A stretch of 64,000 nt of DNA. Source: Stylonectria norvegica (taxonomy: Eukaryota > Ascomycota > Sordariomycetes > Hypocreales > Nectriaceae). Location: contig JAANBC010000021.1 in NCBI GenBank assembly GCA_014621405.1, forward strand, positions 62,001 to 126,000. The letters are read 5' to 3'. The notes beneath the pieces were generated by a model. It worked only from the letters and a program-made list of their open reading frames with translations, made no database searches and was not told where the DNA came from. The first letter of the stretch is position 1; each line of letters begins with the position of its first letter. Both the position numbers and the translations under genes were made by a program. This document shows, in pieces, positions 1 through 9,583 of the stretch.

Positions 1-520
1 CAATTGGTTGATCCGGCGCGGAAGAGGGCGAGTCGCGGTTTGATGGAGTTGCGCCAGATGGACGTCGTCGCGTTGGACGGGAACAAATTTCAGCGCTCAA
101 AGTGCCCCGTCAGTGAGCTTTCTCTCCACAGTATTTGTCCCTCCAGCTGGGGAGAGCTAATGGCGGGGATGCCAACCGGATAAACTGCGGTTAACGCTCC
201 ATGACTGGGTGATTTAAATTCATTTTCGGCAGCATTAAAAAAAGTCTTCCTTTCCTACCACACATGGAGCGACAGTTCCATGATGCCATCATGAATGTAA
301 GTACTACCATTAGCGCCTCGTCGCTTGCCTCTCTCCCTTTCTCTCCTCTCTATCCCCCTTGGATCAAAATGATGAACTGCATACTCGCTTCAGAACCGCT
401 GCGATTGACATAGCTTGCTGTGGTTGATATAATCTGCTTTATTCTGATTCCAATTCCGAAACCCATCTCGTGTACCACATTTCGGTTTCCACCAATGCTA
501 ATACCATTCAATTAGGCGCC
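1..520. promoter_or_regulatory. Upstream region of the lysyl-tRNA synthetase gene
   Basis: No convincing coding exon is seen. A C/T-rich stretch around 325-360 resembles a fungal promoter or leader. The reading frame of the downstream gene is open back to 470, but the first ATG in that frame is at 521. Confidence 0.5.
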
Positions 521-2484
521 ATGATTTCTGTACATTATCTTCGCAGGGCCAGTCGGCCTTTAATACAATCTATTCCTCCGAGAGCACGCGGAACCGTCCC
601 ATGTCTGAATACAGTATCCCGCGGTAGCTCGGTGACGAGGGTAGACTGCAGAGCCTCCAATGTCCCTCATGGGCGGTCGTTGACCACAACCTCGGCGGCT
701 GCTGGTCGCTTTGACTCGGCGAAGCAGCAGCTTGAGGATGAGTCGGAGCACTTGTCGTCGTTTAAGAAGAAGCGTTTGAGTGAGCTAAGGGAGGCACAGC
801 AGGGCGATGATCCGCTCCTTGCTGAGACTCATCCTCGCCTGGAGCATGATGCTGAGCACGATGCCGAGCGGCTATCTGTACCTGAGTTCATAGCCAAGTT
901 TCATGTGGAGCCTTTTGAGGAGTCGGCCGTCAACATCTATGGCCGCATTCGATCGATGCGCGTCGTCGGCAGCAAACTCGTCTTCTTAGACATCGTGAAC
1001 GAGTTCCAGCGGCTTCAGGTCATGGTCAACAAATCAAAGTGTTTTCAAGGCGAAGATGTGAGATCGCATAAGTTCCGCATGTGGAGAAATATGGTAGAAG
1101 TGGGCGACCACATATGTAGGATCCCTAATATTCATCATCTATTTCCCCAGATGCTTACAATCTGTCAGCCGTCGTTGGGATTCCGACCCGTACCACAGCG
1201 GGAGAGCTCACTCTTGAGGCCCATCAGTTGCCCGAACTGATATCGCCAACCATGGAGCAGATCCCCGAGAAGCTTACGGATCCCAAGACGAGAATGCAAG
1301 AGCGTCACGTTGACATGCTGGTCAATCCCCAAGCCATCGATATCCTGAGACTGCGAGCCGAGATCACCAAACATATGCGCGACCACTTCCACAGTAAGCG
1401 TTTCTTGGAGTTTCAAACTCCCATCCTCGCCGAGAACGCAGGTGGAGCGGTGGCGCGTCCATTCATCACTCGAGCCACCGAGTTCAGGAACAAGGACCTG
1501 GCCCTACGTATTGCGCCCGAGCTATGGCTCAAACGCCTGGTCATCGGTGGCGTGGACAAGGTCTTCGAAATTGGACCTGCGTTCCGCAATGAAGGAGTCG
1601 ATGCTACCCATAACCCGGAGTTCACCACGTGCGAGTTCTACAGCGCTTACAGTAACTTAAGCGATCTCATCAACGAGACGGAGGAGTTGTTGTATAGCCT
1701 TGCAGAGCACTCGCACAAGCTCATCTCTACGCAACTCACGTCCCTTCCGCCTATCGATCTCGCGCGCTTCCGACGCCCGTTCAAGCAGGTCGAGTTTGTC
1801 CCCGCGCTCGAGGAGGTGATGGGTCTGCGCCTACCGAAGCTTTCAGTCGAAACAGCCCTTCCAGAGCTGATTGCCTTCCTAAAGCTCGCTGGCATCCATG
1901 TGCCCGGAGAAGTGCCTAGCTCGCTAGCCAAGCTCCTCGACAGGCTGGCTGCCATGTATCTCGAGCCCATGTCTTTCGAGCAGCCCATACTCATCACCAA
2001 CCACCCGGCGTGTATGTCGCCGCTAGCAAAGAGCTTCCTCTGCCCGCGCACATACCAGCTAGTGTCAGCACGCGCGGAGCTTTTCATCGGCGGCCGAGAG
2101 TTGGCCAACATGTACGAAGAGGAGAACAACTCGGAAGAGCAGAGACGGAAGCTGAACGACCATCGCAACCTGGTCAACATGTCATCCGGCGAAGTCGGTT
2201 TTGACAACACCCACGAACTAGGAGAAGACACCGAGCCTGCCTATGATGACGACGAGGAATCCGCGCCTTTGGATCAAAGTTTCGTCAAGGCTCTGGATTA
2301 CGGCCTGCCACCAACTGGTGGCTGGGGATGTGGCGTCGACAGGCTGGTGATGCTTTTCTCTGGAGCGAACCGTATCACTGACTGCTTGAGTTTCGGTACG
2401 TTGAGAAATGTGGTCGGTCTTTCAGCTGAGGAGAGCAAGAAGACTGCCTCCAATGGCGAGGCGAAGAGCGAGGAACAAGTATAA
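521..2484 (+). CDS. MSK1: Mitochondrial lysyl-tRNA synthetase (class II)
   Basis: Charges mitochondrial tRNA-Lys with lysine for organelle translation. Two exons, 521-1115 and 1169-2484, give 636 aa; the 53-bp intron has a GTAGGA donor, a CTTAC branch point and a CAG acceptor, and joining it restores the OB-fold/linker reading GDHISVVGIPTRTTAGEL. The N-terminus is rich in Arg and Ser with few acids, as in a mitochondrial targeting peptide, and is followed by the OB-fold anticodon-binding domain near residues 140-220. Class II motif 1 (FQTPIL, about 280-285), motif 2 (FEIGPAFRNE, about 331-340, with FTTCEFY) and motif 3 (GGWGCGVDRL, about 582-591) are all present. Yeast Msk1 is somewhat shorter. 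The start is the first ATG in frame. Cytosolic LysRS is unlikely because of the leader and the lack of its usual N-terminal lysine-rich extension. Confidence 0.92.
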
Positions 2485-3009
2485 GTGTTGTCGAATACAG
2501 TGTACGAGTTGAGAGCGTCAAAATGATGACGTTGTTGTACGATGGCGGAGATAGATACCTGTATAGCATTGTAGAAGTACGAAACAATACCCTAGAGATA
2601 TTACGTTCCAAGTCAACACAGCCTATTTAGAAACCGCTTGGGCAAAGTCGGGTGCTCTTCGCTGCGAACGCGGAGTTGGCTGAAGCTACGCCGAGCGTTG
2701 CAATGAATAGACAGAGGTAGTGGACGACCAAACGAATAAATAACGTCCTTAAAACGCACGTCAATTCATTCCATTCATGTTGCAAAACAGTTCAACCGTC
2801 AGTTAGATCAAATGCCGTCCTCGTTGAAATCTATACTTCATAAATGGTATCTCAAACAAAAGCTCAAGGTACGCCAGAAACGAATATCACAAACCAGGGG
2901 TCACCAAGATATATACATCAGAAGTCTATACAAACCACGATTCTCCTTCTCTCTCCACTATGAATACCACCCATAACGCTAGAGCCAGCCACTCCCGGGG
3001 AACCACAAC
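2485..3009. other. Convergent 3' intergenic region
   Basis: Lies between the ends of two converging genes. It is moderately AT-rich and holds no supported gene; it should contain both 3' untranslated regions. Confidence 0.5.
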
Positions 3010-4270
3010 CTATGCGATCCATCCCGCAACGGTCGCCGCGCTAATCGTCGGGTCAAAGGTGAAAGCATCCGGCAACTTCACGATGGTCACCGTCGACGAC
3101 GGCTGATCGAAGACGACGGCGACGCGGATGAGGCCGCCGGTCGGGCGGTCGAAGTAGTCGGAGCTGCCGAGGCCGTTCTGCATGTGCAGCGTGCTCTTGC
3201 ACTTGGTGTCGCCCGAGGCCAGCACCTCGTAGATGTCCACCTCGCCGCAGTTGGTGGCCCAGCAGCTGCAGCCGCCGTACTGCTGCGTGCGAGGGATCTT
3301 GCCGTTGAGCAGCCATAGCGCTGGCATGTCGCCGTTGAAGCCGCGGTTGCCGTCTAGGGGCATGTTGAACTTGAACATGAAGACTTTGCTGCCGCCGCCG
3401 AAACCCTCTGGAGGAGATGTGCATTAGCATAAGGGATGGGAGATTCAGGGGTGGGGGGAAAGGGGGGATGCGTACTGTAGGCAACGTCGTTGGCGCGGGA
3501 GTAGCCGCAGCTCCCGTCACACTTCTGTCCGCTCCAGATGGAGAACTCCTTGTTGGAGGGGATTAGGACGTTCTTCAGGATCTGGGACGAGGCTGAGCCA
3601 GTGCTACCATCGGCACTCAGGTAAGCCAAGGAGTTGCCGTAGTTGCTGTGAAGACAAGTCAATCAGTAAACGGCCCCTTTTCTCGCGACGCAGCATCAGA
3701 TGACGAAGACTCACGTATCCCAAACGCCAGAGCCAATGCCGCCGTAATTTCCGAGGAAGACGGTGTTGTCGGCGACCTGCATATCCGAATTGTAGAATGA
3801 ATTTCGGACCCAGTTGCTGGCGCGCTTCTCCTTCAGCTGGTTGTGGAACTGCTGGTGGTTGTGGTGCCCATCGTGGCTAGGGGGGACATCGCGCTTCTTG
3901 GAACTCGGCCCAAGAGTATATGCGGCAAACACTTTGAGGTTGAAGGGGCCCCTGATGTGAACGGAGAGCTGATATCAAGTCAGTATAATGGTGCTGAACA
4001 ACACTCCGCCTTGCAGGGGACTCGAGGTAGGTCACATACATCTTCATCCAGGGGTGCAAGATTGCCGTTGTAGTTGAAGCCCGTCTTTGAACACACTCCG
4101 TTCGCCATGTTGGTCACGGTCTGAAAGGTGCCGCTGCCGCCAACATGATCATACTTGATCTTCGTCACCATGCTGCAGAACCAGTTGCCGTTCTCTTCGT
4201 GAGACGCTCCGGTGCATGTGTTGGTGGCTGAGGCTACGCCAGCAGCCGTCAGCAGGATTGAGAACTTCAT
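3010..4270 (-). CDS. TOS1: TOS1-like cell-wall glycosyl hydrolase (DUF2403/DUF2401)
   Basis: Predicted secreted or wall-bound beta-glucan-modifying protein of the Tos1/YJL171C family. Four exons on the minus strand: 4270-4040, 3968-3715, 3645-3476 and 3407-3010, summing to 350 aa. The first residues form a signal peptide (MKFSILLTAAGVASA), then a Cys-rich Tos1 N-domain (residues 20-75) and the C-terminal catalytic-type domain. That domain carries GFNGDMPALWLLNGKIPRT and, at about residues 274-279, E-V-D-I-Y-E, which fits the ExDxxE signature of GH16-like enzymes. All introns are GT-AG with donors GTATGT, GTGAGT and GTACGC. At 350 aa it is compact compared with yeast homologues and shows no GPI-anchor signal. 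Enzyme activity is inferred from the family, and the family assignment is strong. Confidence 0.88.
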
Positions 4271-5705
4271 AGTCGGAGTCTGGTCTTATGATCGACGTAT
4301 GAGCAGTATCAAGCAGAGTAGACAGCGATGGTGGTTCTCAGAGTCCGCGAACAGCGCCTTGTTCGTCCTTATAGGGAGCCGGACATCGCAGTTCAAATTT
4401 CGGATCTTCGACGACCCAGAATTGAAGATCATTTGCAAGGGTGTCTAATAGCAATGGCGTTCTACATAAAGCCTAGGCTGCCTGCTTAAAGCTCTTTTGG
4501 GTAGACGCAACCCATGTCTACCTCCGATTCTTAGCATGTTGGCCATGGTACTGTAGTATAGCCAGAGCCTAAGTAGGAAGGCCGAGAGACTCCCTAGAGG
4601 CGCCGATATTGCCAAGCGTTCTCGGCCTGGTTCTCGGCCTGGGCCCTATGTATATGGTTAAAAGGAAAAGAGACAAGCAGTCAATAATAGCAGATCTACT
4701 GCAAGATGCCTGTTCCCTGCACAAAAGTAGGCCTGGGCATGGCTGAGTCCCCGCCGGCGGTTGGGGATAGATCAGTTCAGGAGCCATGCAGAAGGATTGG
4801 ACAACGGTCATTCCCGGTGGTTGGATATCCAGACTCTGAGCCAGTAATCAGTTCGACACATGCCAAGCCCAGCCCACAATATTATATGCAATGTCTTGAC
4901 AATGTGATAGAACCCAACGCTTTTTCCGCATCGAGCCATCGACAATGGCCCGTGAGACCCCGGCGTCCGACATATCGCGGGTTCGTGAGCTCTGTTCTGG
5001 AGCGACCGAATATCGATTCATCAAGTAGGAAGCACATTAGATAAACGACCGAAGTACCACTTGGAACTGCCCATTATGCTAGTCCCAAGCCGATAACTCG
5101 TTCCATGCGTTACTAACGTAAAGTCTCAGTCCACGTCCGTGAGATTTGGAAGTGCCAGTTAACCTCCTTTGTCTACCTTGAAGTTAGTCAACAGAAAACT
5201 AAGTTGCGCGAGGGATCTGACAGGAGTCTTCCACCTTCCCATCCGTCTCTAATAAACCACTGGGCGCGTGGGAAATAGATGAAGCAGGGGTCAGTCTCCC
5301 CTTGCTACTTGATCAATGGTTCAAGATGAAATGAGCGAGGGGCGGTTGGGCGACTAGCGAAGTCAGGTCATAGCCGCGAGGTAAGCCAAGCTAACGATGA
5401 GATAAGCGCGCGAGCAGGGATCTTGTTAGAGGTTTGATGTTTGTATATTCAGGTGTGTTTCATCTTTTTGCAAGGCCTTCGGAACGATCCAGGGTTCTAT
5501 TCGCTCCGTTCCTACCATAAGAGACCTCGACTGTTTCTTCAGGAGCATGCTAATGCCATCCCGTCGGAACGCCATTGCTAGTCTAGATGGGCTCGAATGG
5601 CATCATAACGAGGCGTGATTCGCGAGACGGTTTCGTAAGTAAATAATTGAATTTATTAGAGCTGCTTTTCCAGCGTCTTCGCAAGTAGATCCGGTATCCG
5701 GCCGC
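4271..5705. other. Intergenic region upstream of TOS1-like gene
   Basis: About 1.4 kb with no supported gene. The part nearest 4270 should be the TOS1-like promoter and the part nearest 5705 the 3' region of ROK1. The ATG-led frame at 4706-5044 (112 aa) has no domain, splice signals or composition that I can defend. Confidence 0.45.
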
Positions 5706-7769
5706 TTAGTCCAGTCCAGCCCACTCGCCGTCATCATCGTCGTTATCCTCCTTTTCGTGTATCTTACGCTTCTTGCTTCCTTCAATAGCGCCTTGGCGGT
5801 TGTTCTCCTTGCGCCTCTCGTAGCCGCTCTTGGACGTAATCATAGCCTTGCTGCCGCTCCTGCGAGCCTCCACGCCGCGCTCCCTGAGCGTCTTCCTGTC
5901 AGCCTTGGCCACGTTTGGCAATGCGTCCAGAAGCCATTTCTGTACGCCTGCGCCTGCGCCTGTCTTGCCCGCCTGCTTGTCGCTCGCTGCAATGACGTTG
6001 GCTACCGTCTTCACGAACGGGATGTCGTCCTTGGTGTAGAATGTCACTGCGATGCCGCCTTCACGACCAGCGCGACCCGTCCGCCCAGCACGATGCACGT
6101 ACGCAGCGCTGGAGCCGGGAACATCGTAGTTCACCACGCCGTTGACACCAGCAAAGTCGACACCTCGGGCCAGTACGTCAGTCGTGATCAGCACCCAGAT
6201 ATCTCCTGCGCGAAATTTGCGCATGATAGAGGCGCGCGCCGAGTCAGGGAGGTCACTGTGAAGAGCCGCGATTCGAGAGGATCCACCTGCTTCGAGTGGA
6301 ATGTCATATTTCAGTTCCTCGTGGAGAGCCGTAGCACGGTCGATAGTCTGCGTAAAGACCAAGAAAGGGGGTCTCAGTGGAGGGCCTGAGTCCTCATTCG
6401 ACGTCGGGTGCAGCAGTTGACGAAGCGCGAGTAGTTTTCCTTGCTCGGAAGCCGTGTAAGTGAGCTTGTGCGTAATGTTCGGGACAGCGGTATCTTTTAA
6501 GCCAACGACGAGTCTGACCAGCGGGTGCTGGGCAATACCCAGTAATTCCGCTCTTTTCTTCAGCTCTTCCGTAGCCAAGACTTCGATGTTGGAGCCCATG
6601 GTTGCGGACCAGAATGACAATCGCAGCCCCGGGTTGGTGCAAGCCGCCCAGAGGCCCAGCATTTGCTCCCGGAAAAGGGGATCAAGTAAGACATCTGCCT
6701 CATCGAGAATCAAGTCTCGAATGGTTGGCAAAACTCTAGGAGCGCTTGCAGGTCTCGATGCCAAGAAATTGAGCATTAGTAGAGGCGTCGTGATTAAGAT
6801 GTCCGCCTTCGTCTCCGAATTCCACTTCTTCTCAGCAACCTTTTCTTCTTCGGATCCGGAGTCCTCAGCCTCTTCAGGCTCGTCTTCAACTGCTTCATGT
6901 TGTTCGGAGGACAATTTCATTCCTTTCTTCATCGCGACAACCCTAAGGCCGGTTTCTTGTGCAATCTTACGCCCCTCGTTGGCAATCTGATATACCAGCT
7001 CCCGAGTGGGGGCCACAACGACGGCTTCAAGCTCGTGGATATCATGTAGATTCTCTCGCGCCCTCCGTCGCATAATATTGTTGATGGCTGGAATCAAGAA
7101 GCTGATTGTCTTGCCGCTCCCGGTCGGCGCCACGGCCATGAAGTCGACTCCCCCTTCTAGACCGCCTTCGTCCTTCAAGGCAACTTCTGGCTGGAGAAGT
7201 AGAGGTAGACATCCCATCTGTACCTCGGTTGGTATCCGGTAGCCCTCGTGGATCAAGTTCTCTGCGACTCGGCGTGAAATGCCATAGGTGCTGTGTAGCT
7301 CGCCGAACGAGTTCAGCGGCTGAGGGTACAATTGCTTCTTGACATCCTTCTTCACCTCTACCGCAGCCTTCTTCTTCTTCTTCTTCGCCTTGTTGATCTT
7401 GGATGGGTCCTCTGTTTTTGAGAGCAGAGTGATCTTGACACGATGCGACCGCAGGAGCTCGCGGCATTCGTCTTCACTCAGTAGCTGCGCGGCCACGGGA
7501 GCTGGGGTTGGGCTCGGGGCGCGAACGATCTCCTCGGGCTCCGCGTGTGGTTTCGGAGCAAAGAAGTCGACTTCTGGTAACTGGGCGGCAGGCTGGGCCT
7601 TGGGTTCCTCTCGCGCTCGCTTTCGTTTGTGGCCGCGGACTTCATCGTGGAAGAGTTGGGGATTCGTCTTTATGCCGGCGGACGGTAGCTGGGCCACTGC
7701 GCTGCCGCTGTTCTGGCTACTCTTGCCCGTCTTCTTGGTGCCCCGCGATAAGACCTTGAGGATATCCAT
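5706..7769 (-). CDS. ROK1: DEAD-box RNA helicase Rok1 (DDX52 type)
   Basis: ATP-dependent RNA helicase of the small-subunit processome; the family acts in early 18S rRNA maturation in the nucleolus. A single uninterrupted exon encodes 687 aa starting at ATG 7769. The N-terminal 150 residues are charged with a poly-lysine run near 128-134. The Q-motif region has IPTEVQMGCLPLLL (about 179-192), Walker A APTGSGKT at 214-221, PTREL near 254, DEAD at 356-359, SAT at 388-390, ARGVDF at 534-539 and HRAGRTGRAGR at 559-569. The C-tail is basic. An acidic insertion (about 293-315) sits between motifs Ia and II. It is longer than yeast Rok1 mainly because of this insert and the N-tail. The identification rests on overall Rok1-like features such as the ISRRVAENLIHEGYRIPTEV region. 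Confidence 0.92.
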   Translation of the reverse strand: MDILKVLSRGTKKTGKSSQNSGSAVAQLPSAGIKTNPQLFHDEVRGHKRKRAREEPKAQPAAQLPEVDFFAPKPHAEPEEIVRAPSPTPAPVAAQLLSEDECRELLRSHRVKITLLSKTEDPSKINKAKKKKKKAAVEVKKDVKKQLYPQPLNSFGELHSTYGISRRVAENLIHEGYRIPTEVQMGCLPLLLQPEVALKDEGGLEGGVDFMAVAPTGSGKTISFLIPAINNIMRRRARENLHDIHELEAVVVAPTRELVYQIANEGRKIAQETGLRVVAMKKGMKLSSEQHEAVEDEPEEAEDSGSEEEKVAEKKWNSETKADILITTPLLMLNFLASRPASAPRVLPTIRDLILDEADVLLDPLFREQMLGLWAACTNPGLRLSFWSATMGSNIEVLATEELKKRAELLGIAQHPLVRLVVGLKDTAVPNITHKLTYTASEQGKLLALRQLLHPTSNEDSGPPLRPPFLVFTQTIDRATALHEELKYDIPLEAGGSSRIAALHSDLPDSARASIMRKFRAGDIWVLITTDVLARGVDFAGVNGVVNYDVPGSSAAYVHRAGRTGRAGREGGIAVTFYTKDDIPFVKTVANVIAASDKQAGKTGAGAGVQKWLLDALPNVAKADRKTLRERGVEARRSGSKAMITSKSGYERRKENNRQGAIEGSKKRKIHEKEDNDDDDGEWAGLD

Positions 7770-8520
7770 AGTCGCAATTGTGCACCGGAGCTTGCGTTGG
7801 TAGGCTTGTGTGTGAGGTCGTGAGGTCGTAGAAAGTTTCTGTGTAAAAGTCTTTGGCTCAGAAATTTTGATGGACCCTTGCAGGAAGTAGAGAGTCTAGC
7901 GGCGGGGGGCGTGGGGTTGCCCGCCTCGTGCAACGAAGAGCGCTAACAGTGCTGCGTAGCGCTGTAACTCGACCGCTAGTGGGAATGGAAACACCGACGA
8001 TCTCCTCGACGGGCTATTCTGAGACTTCTAGAACAACCACCTTTCGAAATTCGATTTACAATGGATCCGTACTACGATGCAGATGCATGTTACGCATGGT
8101 TTCTGGCCTTCCCTGTAGTTCTCTGCGCTGCAGTGGTGGGAACCTCTGTCCAAGTTCCACGTGAAATTGGCCCAGCCACTAATTCGTATCGAGTAACTCT
8201 GCGATCCATGGCCGTCGATCATCGTCATTCGAGTGCAACTCTGAGCCGGGAACCCGAAACCATGCCTGACGTCACTCACGTGGATGATATATCCATCAAT
8301 CAGGATTTCTCTCATGAGCTGACGACAACTTGGATACCGACAGCTTATGAGATCAGGCCTTTTACCCTCACCGTGGCCCATAACAAGGGCTGACATCCAT
8401 GGATCTCTCCCCGTGGACCATCGCCATTCCCCTCAAGTTCCTGCTACAGATCACTTACAACAAGAACTTACGCATAACCCTAAAATCATCACTCAAAAGT
8501 CATAAAATAAATCCCTCACC
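7770..8520. promoter_or_regulatory. Divergent promoter region, ROK1 and NTF2-like gene
   Basis: The two flanking genes are transcribed away from this 0.75-kb interval, so it should hold both promoters. An ATG-led 110-codon frame at 8061-8393 lies within it but looks like chance. No specific binding site is claimed. Confidence 0.5.
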
Positions 8521-9153
8521 ATGCCGAGTATGCTTGGACTCACCACTGATCCATCGCCTCATGGCCTCAATAGCCAGAAACAAAATGGCAGCCAAAATGG
8601 TTACGACAATGACAATACACAAGTCGCTAACCGTGGACCAACTACTTTGACGCCCGGGCTGGACTCAGATTTCTTCAACAGGGGCAAGCAGAAGCAAAAG
8701 CAGGAAGACGACGATGAGGATGATGATGAGGAGGACGAGAAACTCAACACCATCACCGGCCGCAACCGCGCTGCCGCCAAGGAAATGGAGACGCTGCTCT
8801 GGCGTGCCCTCTGCGACAAGCCCAAGAGTGCCCTGAAGTATCTCGGCAAAGACGCCGTCATCTCCAACCGCTACCTCTTCGGCGACCCGAAGCCACGGTC
8901 CAAGGACTCGGATCCCACCCTGGAGGAGGAGCTGAAGGACTGCGAGGAGTGGCTGGCCTACAAGATGCACGACCCGCAAGTCGTTGAGATTGACCTGATG
9001 GCTGTCGCACTGGCTTACCGAGTGACTCTTATTCGGCAGGGCGATGAAGACGAGGGGCAGAATGGCATGGAGACGGTGGAAGCAACCGTGTCGAGTTCGT
9101 GGAGGCAGGTTGCGAGCGGAGACTGGGAGCTATGTAGCATGTTTGCGGCGTAA
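8521..9153 (+). CDS. NTF2/SnoaL-like hypothetical protein
   Basis: Intronless gene for a 210-aa protein starting at ATG 8521, with a second in-frame ATG at 8530. The first 55 residues are Asn/Gln/Ser-rich, followed by an acidic run of Asp and Glu at about 62-75. The C-terminal 130 residues look like a compact alpha+beta fold: an amphipathic helix (AAKEMETLLWRALCDKP), then DAVISNRYLFGD, and later strands such as VEIDLMAVALAYRVTLI and ASGDWELCSMFAA. This order is typical of NTF2-like/DUF4440-SnoaL folds, in which the DAV..N..LF segment lines the pocket. No catalytic residues can be assigned. Function is unknown; the fold call is from pattern only. Confidence 0.7.
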   Translation: MPSMLGLTTDPSPHGLNSQKQNGSQNGYDNDNTQVANRGPTTLTPGLDSDFFNRGKQKQKQEDDDEDDDEEDEKLNTITGRNRAAAKEMETLLWRALCDKPKSALKYLGKDAVISNRYLFGDPKPRSKDSDPTLEEELKDCEEWLAYKMHDPQVVEIDLMAVALAYRVTLIRQGDEDEGQNGMETVEATVSSSWRQVASGDWELCSMFAA

Positions 9154-9337
9154 ATGGAAGCTGGTGTTCTGGGACTCGGACGAATTACTTGGACTTTTAC
9201 TGTATCTTCAATTGAAGAAGCAATAGCAATACGTATGACGATCAATGTAAGCCATATAACTCAATGCAGATCGTCCAGTGCGCAGTCAACGTGTGTAGCG
9301 TATTCCTTGCTATACATGAATACCTCCGATATTAACA

Positions 9338-9420
9338 CCTACTAGTACTTCTACTAGTAATACTAGTACCAGTAGTATAACTTGTAGACGACTCGTACCT
9401 ACTAGTAGTACTAGTATTTA
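9338..9420. repeat. ACTAGT/TAGTA-rich low-complexity cluster
   Basis: The palindrome ACTAGT and its neighbour TAGTA recur about six times within 80 bp (for example at 9341, 9353, 9362, 9401 and 9410). It lies between two convergent genes and is probably decayed simple sequence. The rest of 9154-9583 holds no supported gene. Confidence 0.6.
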
Positions 9421-9583
9421 CCAATCCATATGTGAAGAGATGATGCCCTTATTCTCAACTCCTTATTCTGAACCTCTAGATACACTAGCATTGCATATAT
9501 TGCATTATTTATCGCTTACAGCCTTCCAAAACACCTATGAATCCATGAAATCAAAACCCCTTTATTCCCTATCATCTTAGTCT

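Noticed and set aside
4706..5044. ATG-led 112-codon frame upstream of the TOS1-like gene
   Set aside because: No domain, no splice context, and composition typical of random GC-balanced DNA.
8061..8393. ATG-led 110-codon frame in the ROK1/NTF2-like divergent promoter
   Set aside because: Lies in a short interval that must hold two promoters; no recognisable feature and an overlapping antisense frame of similar length.
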